DNA from: Anthostomella pinea
Taxonomy: Eukaryota > Ascomycota > Sordariomycetes > Xylariales > Xylariaceae
Length of the DNA stretch: 64,000 bases
Direction of reading: 5' to 3'
Assembly (NCBI GenBank): GCA_963556695.1
Contig: CAUWAG010000003.1
Location: forward strand, 8,060,001 to 8,124,000
Part shown: one piece after another, positions 41,101 to 54,235 of the stretch
Position numbering within the stretch: the stretch's first letter is position 1
How the letters are laid out: every line of letters begins with the position of its first letter
Notes under the pieces: model-generated
Database searches by the model: none
What the model was told of the DNA's origin: nothing
Seen by the model: only the letters and a program-made list of their open reading frames with translations
Translations under genes and position numbers: made by a program

Positions 41101-43649
41101 GTCATGTGCTCCAAGACTGCCTATCGCAGCATAGGGCGGGGCGGAGCAGTGCTATTAGAGTGGGATTTGGGTGTTGTTTGAAAGAAGCGGTCTCTCAAAT
41201 AGGAATCCGAAGTCGATCCCAGGATTGACCCACAAACGACTGAGAAACGGAGCACGACTGGGCAACGGGTACATTGGTGGCATCTCTATGCCGTTAGAAA
41301 GTACCTTGCGCGTTGTTCCAAATGAACTATTCGAGCCATAGCCGGAAGGCATTCACATGGTTCAGAGCCATGTCAGCGATTCATGTCCAGGATTGATATT
41401 TGCAGTTCGCCCAACAGGGGTTGACTTCTACCTCATCTTGCTACCTGGACCATCTTATATCTGACTACAGACTACCCTCGGAGATGTTTGGAGTCTCCGT
41501 ATCTTTTTTCATCATAAGGTAACGGCCTACATTCCACTCAATTCCCCTCTGTCAGCAATCTGTAGATGGTTGTTAAAGGTTACCCGTCTATGCACCTTCA
41601 GGTAGTACCTAGGGTGCTTTCGTCTCTAGGCCTCGCACCCGACTCCAAGAAACCGTCATCAAGCTGACCATGGATACATGCGTTTGTTGCTCCCCCTGAC
41701 CGTATTTTCCAATGACGCCCGCACTACTTTCTGGTGTCGGGTTGTCACTCATCATGCAATAGTTGATACGATGCTATATTGACCAATATTGAGGTTTGTA
41801 CCCCTTTCAGAGATAGCGTCCCTCTTTTAGGAACTCGAATTAAAAACTCAGGGCTCAACAATCATATACCGTCAAGATGTCAATAAGGCAAACCACTAGG
41901 AACCCATGTCCAGGAAATTGCTCTAACTCTCTTGATCACGCTGCATCATCAAAATGTATATGGTACAAAGAGGAAGTATCACGCAATGTCACTGAGCCCC
42001 ATTTCTCACAAAGAGACAAGTAGTCTCAATTTGTGACTTTCGGCTGACTCATAACATACCCAGGTTGGGCTCCTTTCATCTACGCAGAACCATTATCCTA
42101 TACATTAGTCATTCTCTACATTCCGGGGCATCCCGGTTTCTCTCGATGTTGCTCCCTTGCTTGCGGCTCGAGTTGAAGACCTATAGCAACATGACATCCT
42201 CCGACCGATTTCAGTCGTGCTCAGGTAATCGTATGTACAACGTACACATACTTTTGAAATCGCAGCAAGGCAGCAATAGTCTCAGAAGTAGCTGTGATGC
42301 AACATGCCCACAAAGAGTCACCTACTGGAAGCACCATGGTTGCTCAGTAGTCGCAGGCCAATCGCACCAGAGACGTGAATCCGCGGCCCGCTTGCACATG
42401 TTGTCGGCTCCCCTGTCAGGGTTGACGCTTCGCACTGTAACCCCGCAATCCACTTATTAGCCGGAGGTAGGTACCCATCCATAGGGCTGTCTCCTCCACA
42501 GATGCAGTGGGGCTGTCTGGTGACTGATCATTGATCAACTTCATGTGCTAGATGTGGCACTTCCACACTTTGACTCTTTCAAAGCTCCCTTGCATTGAAC
42601 AGCCTGATGGTGCCTTTCAATGTACGGGGGCATGGGAAGCTGCAATTCTAGCAGGTGTGCAGGAGTAGTTGTGCAGTGATCATCGGTGGCAAGTTTGCAC
42701 TAGACTGTGACTCACGGCCTGCCTGTGTGAAGTTTGGATACTTTGAAAGTGTTCCAACCATCAGTGACCTGGTCCAGTAGACACGGCTCACTTGGACAGA
42801 CAGACAAGGAGCATGACAACAAAAGGGCTGCTTTCCAATGACGCTTACTGTGGGGTTGTCTAAAGACGTCTTTGGGGCTTGCCTGATATCTGGCAATATC
42901 TTCTATATGTCTACCTATACCATCGCACGCCACTGAAGTGCTTCCTTTGATCAACATGGAAGGGAAGGTGCCAAGGTTACCAAGTACCGACCTTTTAGAG
43001 TGCAGCCTACCTAGCATCTGTCATCTGTCGGGAGGATGCCGCCCGCCCCATGGAGTCTCCGCCGCTAGCTGTAACAGTTAGTGCGGCGTAGGGCTTACAC
43101 ACCTAGCGCACGCACTGTGCCGCCTGAGTTGGGTGCCATCTAAAGGTCCAATAAGCACCGGAGCCTGAGGTACAAGTATGATATTGATGCTGCGCCCTGC
43201 TTCACACACCTGGACGTCCACGCCGAATTTCTCACACAGCTGGATTATCTGAACGGCCTCAGATCACCCATCACCCACATCGCTTTACCGGCAAGTCTCG
43301 GTATCGTCTTGTGTCTCTCAACCAGGCCTTCAACCAGGCCAGTCAGGCACGCCGCACCAACCTCTCCCTCATTCTGGTGCCTCCGCCTCGACTTCACCAA
43401 GCTTCGGCTCTTCTTTCGTCTTTCAAATCTTCACCAAGCTCGTCTCCTCTCCAAGCAACAGAACCGATCAGAACCCGACTTGGCACGGCGGTACGTATCC
43501 AAATATCCATTCCTGTTTGTCATCATTTGCTGCTCGGTATCCTTAAGCCTCGCTGTGGTAATCGGCAAGCCTTGGAATATCCGAAACCACTGCATTGGTG
43601 AGGCTGCGCCGTTCTGACCTCATTACAGCAGCAGCCATCCAACACCGAC
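38176..43649. other. Long gene-poor stretch (5.5 kb)
   Basis: No ORF here shows a domain, signal peptide or coherent exon series. The longest is a 202-codon plus-strand frame at 40459-41067 with no recognised content, overlapped by antisense frames of similar quality. I see no transposon termini or long repeats by eye. It may be old, decayed repeat DNA or regulatory/non-coding DNA. The last 300 bp, C/T-rich, form the leader of the next gene. Confidence 0.4.
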
Positions 43650-46093
43650 ATGGCAAGTTCTCCGCCAGATTCTCCGGGCGGTTCTCAGGCCGGTTCTCCG
43701 GAAAGTTCTCCGGCACCTACTGGAGGGCAGTTGATAAATCAGTCTATCCAGCGACTCCTGCGTGAAAACCGGGAGGTATCGGCAGACGAGGCGGGATCCC
43801 AAGCACGCGAGAACCAAGACCGGTCCTCCCTTCAGCAGGCGACCGACTTGCTCAAGGAGGGCGATACTCTGATTGTCATCCGTTTCACCAGTGGCGAGAA
43901 GTATATCGACTGCGATGGCAACGAGGTAAGTGAATCGCAATCTCCAACTTTGCTTCCTGTCGCCACCATCAGCCAATCTCAGCAGTACCTAAAAACACCC
44001 GAGAGTTCCAGTCACTGTGTACTAACCACTCTACTCTGTCACAGTGGACCTCAAAGGAACTCCGCATGGATTCCCAGACGCTTATGGCTACAGGCTCAAC
44101 CGTCTTTGCTCATCTCTTCACCCCAGAAGAGCAAAAGAAGACGATGCGCAGACTACGACTGGGGCCTTCAAATCTGCCTTGCCGCTTCATCCTGGACCTG
44201 ACGCCGCTCAACGAAGGCGACGAGTGCGCAGCCATGCTAATGGAAGCCTCGCTTCCCAAAGCAGTCATGCAGTGGTGGATGACATATGACAGACTAGAGT
44301 TGTCACCATACTTAGTCCTGGGCCATGACGATCATTGCCCGCACCATTACGATGTTCCCAGCCTCTGTCAGATAAAGCCTAGAGTGCTTGCAGAGGCAGG
44401 GGAGCCTACTGACTTGGACGATCTCGTCATCCCTGAGCCTCGCCGAATTGCAGACTACTGCCCCATGCGCCATGCAGCCTGCATCGTTCGCTTGCTCTTG
44501 CACCTCAAGCGCAAGGATCTTGTGCTGAACTCAGCCGCGCGAATGTACACGATAGCATACGTTGCACAGTCTCTTGACTGTCGCAGTGCTATAGTAAGTC
44601 ATGGCGCAATCATTCTGGACTTTGATCCCATGTGTCTGTTAGCTGACTCGGAAAATTAGCATGATGATGTCCTGGGCTGGCTCTTCTCTGACCCGAACAG
44701 TGACTTCATTGACTTCCATCCGGAAGAGGCGCTCAGAACTGCATGGATGCTACAATCTGAAGACCTCGCTCGGTCTGCCTTTCGGATTCTCGTTGCAGAG
44801 AGAGCATTGAAGGTTCTTGGCGCAGCTGCTGACACTGGCAAAGACCTCTCCGTGTTTGGTCGTCCTAGCGCTGCTGTCACCGAAGAGCAGGCTACGTGCA
44901 TAGAGCATGCTGGAAACTCTCTGGCATTGAGAGTCCAAGCCGAGGTCGCAAGACTCAGGTCTGACCAAATTTACGAGTGGCTGCACATTGACGAGTGGAA
45001 GAAGCTGAAGAACATCGAGAGTGCCTTGAGTCTACTCCAGGCCAACCCTGCACCCTTCGAACATTATGTTGTCGAAACCGCGGCCCAGAGAAAGAGCACA
45101 ATCAAAGAAGTTCTGCGTCAGCTTCGGTCCCTGTCAGCGGCACTGCTGCGGTACATGCGCAGTGCTGTGACGGACGCTCTGCTCTTCGAACCAGTCATGT
45201 CGAGCTTTGACAAAGCCCGCAAATATTATGTACCGCGACATCGGTTCGAGCGTACATCGACGATCTACAAGGGGCTCTCCGACACACAACATCTCATGAT
45301 AACTAGCTTCTGGGATCGACTGGCCAGCTTCACTTCTCGACGGGATGCACTGGACTCACAGCTGACTGGATTTGCGGACGAGTTCAACAATGTGTTACAG
45401 CAAGCAATCCACGACAATCCTGGCTTCGTTCAACTCTGGGAAATGGCTGCTATCTACGGCAACGAGTTTCACTTGGCCCATTTCCATGAAGAGCTTGCTA
45501 CAGCCATGGATTCTCTCTGCGGTGCCTGGAGCCGCCCTAACATGGAGATCTCCCTACTCAGATCACAACACCTTTCGTTGGCCTTGGTCGAGGACGAGTT
45601 CAAATTCCTTCCTCTTTGGGCCGGAGGTGCAGACGATGGAACAGGAGCTGTCTATCAGCAAGCGATACCCGACGCACTGACAGGTGTGCCCATCGGACCG
45701 GGACCAGCTTTCCGCACAGGCGAAACCATTGCGACCGATATTAGCAGTATCGCCCAGTCGCAGGCAACGGCCACAGGCACCGAAACTGTGACGTGCGGCC
45801 ACTCATTGGCCGCTGTTCAATCTACAACGATTGAACACGCAACGTCAGAGGTCGGATCGCTGCCTACCGGCGTTGACGCTATAGCCTCCCAGGAAGATAG
45901 ACACATTAACGATTTGTCAGCTTCTTTCTCTGTCATCTCGATGGGCGATGCTACGACAGGTGCTGGAAAATCGCTCAACGAGGATGTCGAGCTCGAGGCA
46001 GCCTTGTCCCGGTCACTCGGAGACGCCAGCTGCCCTGCCGAGTCGTCTGACGACGACGATAGTTGGTTAATGACGGATGAGGACGAGTTTTAG
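43650..46093 (+). CDS. BTB-like fungal protein of unknown function, 752 residues
   Basis: Exons are 43650-43925, 44045-44593 and 44660-46093; introns are 119 and 66 bp (GTAAGT...ACAG, GTAAGT...TTAG). The N-terminus carries repeated SPP/GSP motifs (SSPPDSPGGSQAGSPESSP). Residues about 70-125 resemble the start of a BTB/POZ fold as found in many fungal proteins (EGDTLIVIRFTSGEKYIDCD; STVFAHLFTPEEQKKTMRRL). The central part is helical with charged segments (YEWLHIDEWKKLKNIESALS). The C-terminus is Ser/Thr-rich and ends in a very acidic tail (SSDDDDSWLMTDEDEF), with a UIM-like ELEAALSRSLGDA just before it. BTB proteins usually mediate dimerisation or cullin-3 recruitment; that is not demonstrable here. 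Confidence 0.8.
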
Positions 46094-46465
46094 ACTCTCC
46101 CTCTCACGTCCAAGCTGTGCTGAACTTCGGCCAGGAAAGGATGACGGCATTGACTGGCGGAGCGAGCTCCTGTGGGACACGATCATTCCTCTAAGGAGAA
46201 GCAGCCTCCAAGCTGTGGCTATCGATGCGGCCAACCCAAAGAGCCTTGCCATTCACACAGGCCTTCCCGCGATCTCTATTCCCAACTTTCTCCGGCTCAA
46301 CAATGAAAGACTAAATCATCGATGTCGCAACTACACCAATCTCACAGAGCACATCCGCTGGGAGTGTTCACAACAAATTCCGAAACCACACGATTGCATG
46401 AGAAATGAGAAATGAGAAATGAGACACGAAAAATCTGAAAATCTGAAAATCTGAAAAAAATCATA

Positions 46466-46528
46466 CCGGATAACTTAGCAGAACCAAACCGGATAACTTA
46501 GCAGAACCAAACCGGATAACTTAGCAGA
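46466..46528. repeat. 23-bp tandem repeat, 2.7 copies
   Basis: Units begin at 46466, 46489 and 46512 with CCGGATAACTTAGCAGA and are identical where they overlap. Located 370 bp past the end of the BTB-like gene. Confidence 0.85.
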
Positions 46529-47441
46529 GGCGTTTTGAGGCCAAGGGACTCGACACAGGCGGTCTCCATCTCCCACCAGGATCAGTACTTGGAAGGGAGG
46601 CATACATGAAGCACTTTTTACCTGGCACTCTAGTCTGTAACTATATGTGCGAATGCACGATCACAACGAGGCTGTCGTCTTTGCATAGGTTGATTAGAGA
46701 CCTTCGATACCCAATACAAATTAGCTTTTGCACCTATACGTGCCGCGCGTGTGGAAGTGACGGTGATTTGGTGAGAGTGACTGCCTGTATATATCAAGTA
46801 AAGGCTCAACACTTATTGAGGTGTACGTGCCGAACCTAGGGTTCCGAAATATGTGCTTTCAGGCTCTTTTCTCTCTCTACCGAATGTACTCATGGCTCGG
46901 CAAGCTGCTCTTCACACCACAGAGAAGGATCGCCCTGCTAGGGAATGTAGTCACACAACCTCTTCCTATGGAGCTTCAAGCGCATGGGGCTGAAGTAAAG
47001 TGGCGGGCATCTTTAGTACCAAGCGACCAGACCAACCCCAGCCCCTGACGGACAAGTACCTATAGGTAGGGCAGCTGGTTAATGTGAGGGCATTTAACCG
47101 CCTCGTTGGCCGACTCCATGTAGCACGGGACATGTATCATCTGCTGCTCGATGCCAATCCACCACTGTACCTTCAGTTGACACCAATTGAATCATGATCA
47201 CATTTGATAGAACAGTCGTCCGCAATACTCATGATAACGGTAAGAGTTTGTTGCTTGCAAGCATTGCAAGCTGGTTTTGCCTGGCTTGCAAAACAGCTAC
47301 CATATGTATGTATGTGCGTACTATCAACAGCAAAATGGAAAAGGTATCATCCGAGAAAGCAAAGCACCCTCCTGGTAGGTAGCACGGCAGTAGCCCTCGT
47401 GGGTAAATACCCCGATTCCAAATCATCGTTTCCCTTCCTTT

Positions 47442-47545
47442 TTCTTGAACGCCAGTCTCCCCATGCCATAATTATTGATGCTGGTGTTGATCCATTTCTT
47501 GAACGTCAGTCTCCATGCTCTCTAGTTGTTGATGCTGGTGTTGAT
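47442..47545. repeat. Imperfect direct repeat of about 50 bp, two copies
   Basis: Two adjoining units start TTCTTGAACG(C/T)CAGTCTCC and end GATGCTGGTGTTGAT. No coding role seen. Confidence 0.7.
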
Positions 47546-47674
47546 GCGGGCAGACCGAACGTGTGCATGCCATGTACCCTCGTCTTCCATCCCATAATCC
47601 GGCATCCGTGAGAGCTACCCTAGCTCTCGAAAGCACCCATGAACACTTGGGCGAAACTGCCATAAGCCTCCCAA

Positions 47675-50600
47675 TTAGACCCACGGTTCCGCTTCCTCCA
47701 TGTCTACGTCCGCCTTCTCTGTGCTTTGCTTTCTGGGTCGACCTCGAGGCCTGGGTTTCGAGTTACTGCGTGCGCGTTTCTTCCGCCCACCTGGAGTGGC
47801 AGCGGCCTTCCTCTTACGGCCACGAGCATCGGGAGGGTCCTCATCTTCACCCTCGGCATCTGGAGTTCTCGGCTCACCATCCGCATCGATATCCTCATCG
47901 TCGTCTCCAATCTTGACCTCATTGTCTACGTTCAGAAGGTCGACAAAAGCTCGGCATTTCTCTATCATGTCCGCTGAAGTGTCCAGCCCAGACATAATGG
48001 AGCTAACGTCCTCCCAGAACTTATCACCTGTGACACCTTGGACTCGCACTGGAGCCTTCGTGAGATCCTTCGCGGCGCCCTTCCCCTTGCCCTCACGGCG
48101 GTTGGGATTAAGGCCATACGAGCGGCGAAGGTGGGTGCGGGCCTCCCAGACCGCGAGCATGATCATCGAACCTGCTGCTAGCTGGCGGAGTCGCAGGGGA
48201 TCCACAGAATCCGCAGTATTGATGGCCGTGGGTGGAGCGTCTCCATCAATAGGTGGCTGTGAGCTAAGTCCTGAATCCATGCGTACCTGGAAGATTTCCG
48301 ACTCAACTGCTTGAGCGATAGCAGAACCTGTCCTAGTCACTAGTTTCTCCATAGCTGAGACAGTCGTTTGAAGTTCTCCAATGGTAACATACTCAAAGAA
48401 AGCAAGGTTCTCCACCAAGAAGCGTGAGTACGCCACATGCGAAGGCATTGGTTGGCTCACATCTAGTTTCGAAGGCTCGAAATCTATCTGGCCAACAAAC
48501 TTGTCGAGGAACTTGAGGCGGCTCTTCGATTTGCTGATCTTCAGTACTTCGGCTAGCAGATGAAACTTTGAGGTGAACGGATCCGTCGTCGCACCGCGGG
48601 GATCGTCGATGATGTCCTGTTGGTACTGGAAAGCTGTTTGTATCGCCTTAGCGTACTCCCTCTCAAGGACACTCTCGTACTTCTCATGGAGCGCTCTGTG
48701 TTCCTGGTAAGCAAGCTCAGAGATTCGAGACACCGGGCATGTTTCCAGCGTGATCAATGTAACACCGGTCTCCTTCGGATGTACCAAGCCCTGTCGATTG
48801 ATGCTTGCTAGGACCTCCATCGCAAGGAAAGCGTGGTCGTCGTGCGTAGCCAGAGCAATGCGTGTTATGTTTTTGAGAAAGCGCTGAGTGGTCGCGCTGG
48901 ACACGTCGTCGAACGTCGTACCCCCCATGACCTTCAGATCCTTCTTTTCCTTGCCGGCCGGCGCCGATGAAGCTGCTTGCTCTGATCGCTGCTCTTCCTT
49001 GAAGAGGAATTCTTTGAAAGAGCGTAGGATCATTGACTCTAGTGCCGGTACCTTCTGCTCAAAGACCATTTCAAAGGTTTTCCAGACGTTGGGCGCGACG
49101 TAGTTTTTGGGGTTGGCCTGGCAGATCAGTCCAATAGCGTCCAGGGCTGGCCTTCTCACGTCTGCTGGTTGGGATGAATCCGCAAAAGGAATAATCACGT
49201 CCACCATAAGCTTCGAAACGGGGTTTCCTTTCCATTTCGGGAACTTGGCCTTGAACAGATCCTCGTGACTGTCCAGATTGCAGTGTTTACCAACCATGCC
49301 AACGAGAAGTGAATAACGTCCAAACTGTCCAGTCTGCTTCTGGTCCAAACCCTTGGCTAGGATCCCTCTGATTTTCTGTATGCCGGCAAGACTCGAAACA
49401 ACAAGGCGAGCAATGGGTTCGGATGTTTGGAGCAGGTCGCTGATGATCCAGATACAAGCAACGGCATCATCGAGAAGAGACCTCGTAATCTTCGGGGTAG
49501 CGAGCATGAGGGCCTTTCGGATATCGGAAAGGAACTGTGAATGCACGCTTGGGACCCGAGGTAATACTCTGCGATATATTACCACAACAGCCCTTGACAC
49601 TGCGAGATCCTCGCTTGTGCTAACGCTGGCAATGTGCGGTTCCAGAAGCCGGATCTGCTCAAAGGTGAAGAGTTTTGGGTCGGCCTTCGCAAAGATCATC
49701 AGGACCTGCAGAGCATCCTTACCCGAGGGAACTGAAGGATCATCCGACTCAGGATTGTCCACAAGATCAAACATGTTTGCAACAAGCCGAGTGCATACTC
49801 GAGTGTTTGCATCTGCTAACTTGGAGTCGGGTGAAAGGATTGTTTGAAAGACGTTGTCGAGTACGAGAGCCGTGTTACCCTGCTTGGCTGTCTGGACCAT
49901 CAAAGCCACGTGGTCGGTGAGGGATTGCTTGAAGGCAACGGAGTCATCTTCTTTGTAGAACGGCGAGATCCAGATCTCTTCTATCATCTGTCTTGCCAGT
50001 TCCCGAACGCTTTCCTCCGGGTCCTGCATTCTGTGTAGCAATCCATTCGCGATGGTGCTTCGGAGTGTCTTATTGTCGTTACCCAGGTAGATGTCCTTTG
50101 CAAGCTTCATGGCGCGTTTCCGTACCCCGACTCCCGAGTCGACAAAGCGTTGAATGACAGTCGAAGTCATACGTTCCTCCAGCCTTGGCCGCATGTTGAT
50201 ACACTTCCCAATGAGGCCAAGCGCCGAATCACGCACTTGAGGCGAGGAATCGCTGGAGCACTGAAGGATGAGCTCGATGACAACACTGTCACCATCGAGA
50301 ATCGTTGGATCCGTCTCTAATACCTGGTTGATGCTTTTGATACTGCGACTGCGCACTGTGGCTTGATCTGTGGTCATGGAGCCCAGGAGAACGTTCAGGA
50401 TGTTTCTGAAGGCGGTACAAAAGCTTGACCGAAGAAGGATGATTGAGTGAGAGAGCTTCGCATGGCTGGCAACGACTGATTTGAAGCTCCACTCCCTAGA
50501 GAGCCATTTGGGGTCCTCGATCATGTTACGCAGGCGAAAGGCAGTTCTGCCGAACTCCGGGTTTCGGTCATCTGATTCCTCGGCGTTGATGAGAGACTCG

Positions 50601-53600
50601 TATCCAGAGCTCATCTGTGATCCCCAGTCCGTGATTAGATACGAAATCGCGCTTCTCAGATGCTCGTCATCGGACAAACGGCCTTGAAGGTACTCGAGAA
50701 CGATACGATATGGTCCCTCCCACTTGAGCGTCTTTTCGACAGAAACGTTGCCGTCAAGGACGTTGAGGCTGAGGTCGGCCAGCCATCTGCCGAGTTCATC
50801 CGAATCGGTGCCTTCGATGTTACTAGCGGTTTTCCGCACATGTGATCGTAACCTGGAAATGGCCGCCGCCATTACACCGAGAAGCTCCAATGCCATATTT
50901 CTCGCCGGGGCAGAATTCTTTTCGCCATCCACTTGCTGAAACATCAGGTACATCGTCAAACGCAGAAAAAGTTCCGCAGCAGGCCAGTCGGTGGAGTCTA
51001 AGCAGTTCGTGAAATCCTCGACAAACATGTCCAGCAGGTTTCGGTACCGTGATTCTTCTCCAGTCTTGGTCGACTTCAGGGCCCGCTTCACCATGAATCT
51101 GATGACATAGTGGGCGTGATGATAGGCACCGTTGGAGAGCTGTTTCGTAAGGTCCTGCAGCTCCTGGACAGCAATCGAGTCTTCAGCTGCGGCATGATCT
51201 TCAGTTTTGATGGTATAGTGGGGCTTTGTGTTTCCACTGATGCTACCGTTGGTAGCTTTCGAATCATTGGCACCATCTTCTATATATCGAAGCAACTGTC
51301 CACGATTCTTATCCTTGCCGTCGTCGTGCTTCCCGGCGCTGGCTTGGACTAATCGCATGATCAGAGCTGAGACAGGCTGAATGCTGCCGCCATCCGAGAG
51401 CTTGAAACCCCTGGCACTCTGCTTGCCCACGGGCAACTTCTCCAAGGATGTCAGTATCTCACTAAGAATGCCCTCTCGTTGAGCAGGATTCATCAGGAAT
51501 ATCTGGGACAAAATATTCATAGCCACGAGACGGAGGCCATCGAACTTTTGAGCACCGATGACCGAGTCTTTCTCGGTGTGCGCATTTTCAACGAATATGA
51601 GACGAGAAGCAAGAGACTCGAGGGTGTTAACGACACTCTCCGAAAGGTCAATGCTCGTCATCAGGTCGGACATCAGGGCAAAGAGTCTCTGGCAAGAAGT
51701 GAACAGGGTGCCCAGTGTCTTCTTGTGGTTGGCGAGGACTCGAAAAAGATTTCCAGTAGGACCAGTGCTTCGTAACTCTGCCACAGGGACGATGATTCCG
51801 TCCATTACATTTTTGAATAGACTGAGACCGAGCTGAATGAGATCTTCAGAGTATAACTGTTTCTCTTCTCGGCCACCACACATGATGCGGAGAGATGTCC
51901 GTGCAGCCTTCAGACCCGTATCAATGTCGGGAAGTTGCTGCACCCAGAATCCAACGTCGGTCTCGCCCCAACTCTCATCAATCTTGACATCGAGTGTCTC
52001 GGCATGTTTTAAGGAGCTCTCGCTGAGATTCTGAATACGAATGAGGTCCTCCAAAGGTGCCTGGTGGTAGCAGCCATTCTCGATGGCTCTATGGATTTGT
52101 TTTTGTGCTCTATCCTGCGCAAGTGAAGTCATAGCGGGCTCTTGTTCGTTCGTCATGATCATCAGACTTGAAGGAACACCTGGATGACTACCGAGTTGTT
52201 CCTCGGCACCAAAGATATCTTGAAAGCACCTGCGCAGGTCTGCGAAGATGGCTTTCGCCCGGTCGCGTTGGTTGAGATCGGTGCTGAGAGGGTCATCTAT
52301 GTCGCCATGCAACTTGTGGTTCTTCTTCACGGACAGGTGGACTGGGGCGTAGGGAGAGTCGGGCACCACAGCGAATTCGTTCTTATTGAAGCTGGGTGTG
52401 GGTATTTCGATGCTGATGACAGCCGGTCTCTGCGAAGAAGGCGTTGACGAAGGGCGCGGTCTGGGTGTCGGCTCAGAAGGAGCTGGCGATGGACTCGGCG
52501 CCTTGGCCTTCTGTATTGCGTGCGGAACATGGGGTAGTGGGACAGCCTGTGCGGGTTGTAGTGGTTTTGGCTGCGGCTTGGGAACTGATGGCATAGGAAT
52601 CTTGGGCAAAGGAACTGGGGTCACTTGTGGCCTGACCATCAAGTCCGCAGGCGAAATCGTCTGTGGTTGAGGTAGCGTTGCTGGCGAGGGAGCCATCGGA
52701 GAAGCAGGTTTCGGAGACGCGTATAGTGAGGCGGCGGCATTTCGTTCCTTCTGGGTCGGCAAGTGTATCTCGATACGCGCCTTATTACTGGCAACGGCCT
52801 GGGCATTTGCGGAGGCCGGATTATGCTTGACGATCTTGGGAGGCTCTTGTCTGCGCGCCTTGGGCGACTTCTTGGAGGTTCGGGGTGACATGGGTGGACC
52901 GTTCGGGGTGGACGCTTTGGAGGTATCTGGTGTGGGATAGCGCGAAGATATGGATGTGTTATCATATACCAGTTTCGCAAAAGGCGGGATCCCATCAGTG
53001 AGGCTCTTGCGAGATGCGTCTGCCGGCAAGGTGACCTTGGGTGCCGTCTTGAACTGGCTACATGCGGCTATCAGCGAAGTTGCAGACCAAGAGGCGGCGG
53101 GATTAGAGCTTACAACTGCGTAATCTTTTCAGCCTTCAGTAGATTTTGCACATATTCCAGGCTTCCGTCAAGCCGTTTGGACTGATTGGGATTCTCGGCT
53201 TCTTGGTTCAGAGCATCATAGTCTTCCCTGGAGACGAGGTCGGCGATGGATGGCGCGAGGGGTCCTGAGCCGATGGTGGGATTGTTGAGGATGCCTTCGA
53301 GTCACCAAAGGGTCAGATTTATTTTACGTTCAAATGCCTGGGGGTTTGGGGCGGGGACAACGCTCTGGGAAGGAAGGAAGCAGGCACCAGCTGGACGAGC
53401 ATGCACTTGAGTAGGGAAAGAGGGAAGGAGGGAAAGAGGACCACTATCGCACCTACCAAATTCAAAGGGAAAGACCGAGGTGAAGGGCGTGTAGGGGAGA
53501 GCTTCGTGCAAAGTAAAGGGCTGCGTGCTATTACGATTGGGCGCGCCCGGTTGAGATTGAGATTGAGGGTGCAGCTGCTGTCCATATTGAGGCGCGAGGC

Positions 53601-53631
53601 CATTCCGATCGTGGGGTTGAGGGTGTGCCAT
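47675..53631 (-). CDS. scc2: Sister chromatid cohesion loader Scc2/Mis4 (Nipped-B/NIPBL family), 1912 residues
   Basis: Large HEAT-repeat subunit of the cohesin loading complex, nuclear, required to place cohesin on chromatin. Exons are 53631-53457, 53294-53114 and 53057-47675; introns are 162 and 56 bp. The first exon gives MAHPQPHDRNGLAPQYGQQL ... LPYTPFTSVFPFEFG and the second the N-terminal segment expected to contact the Scc4/Mau2 partner. Then follow a long Pro/Ser-rich disordered region (to about residue 340) and the HEAT array, with the diagnostic segments DSALGLIGKCINMRPRLEER, RKRAMKLAKDIYLGN and GRYSLLVGMVGKHCNLDSHE. The C-terminus is acidic then basic (GRKRKAAATPGGRKKRARSN), a probable nuclear localisation signal with an AT-hook-like PRGRPRK. 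Size and order match fungal Scc2. Confidence 0.93.
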
Positions 53632-54235
53632 TGTCGATGTTGAGTCCACCACCGCCCGGTTCACGGCGACCAAGCTACGTAAAATCGCGCCGCGGTCACC
53701 AAGCTCATCGCGGGACGGGACGGACGCCTTGCACGGAATAAGTGGTTGAATATCCGGCAATTTGGGTCATGCGTGGGATTGCGTTGCGGTGGTGTGACAG
53801 ACGTCGAGCAGGTGGCCCTGGAATTCCAGTGAGATGAATGGGAGTAGGTATCCCGAGGGTTGAGGAACTGCTGTTGCGAACCTAATAACATCCAATGAAC
53901 CTTACCTTGTTGCGCCAGCCTCGCGCTACACGTAACACTGGGGTACTTCTGTCGACATTCAGAAGCTCCAGGCTGAGGTCGTGCTTTAAACCCCTGCAGG
54001 CTGCAGACACGCTTATCGATTGTGACGTCGAGGCCCTTGTACCCTGGCACCATTTCTTGGCAGTCCATTCGCGATAAAGCCCAATTGCCAATGCGACCTC
54101 CGATAACACTTTTTTCCTGTCTGCCTTCGCGATCCAGCACACCATCTTGCACTGCCCGCCGGTTCATGCGCGAACACATAAGACCACTTTATTGCTTGTT
54201 CTACGTCTAGCACACCGGTCACCTGCGAATATACG
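53632..54235. other. Divergent promoter region of scc2 and rpa12
   Basis: About 600 bp serve both genes. No unambiguous TATA box seen; short open frames here are not convincing. Confidence 0.5.

Larger units (their letters stand above)
46094..47674. other. Convergent 3' intergenic region with simple repeats
   Basis: About 1.6 kb between convergent genes, without coding signals. It contains the two repeats listed below and GAGAAAT/GAAAATCT short repeats at 46398-46455. Confidence 0.5.
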
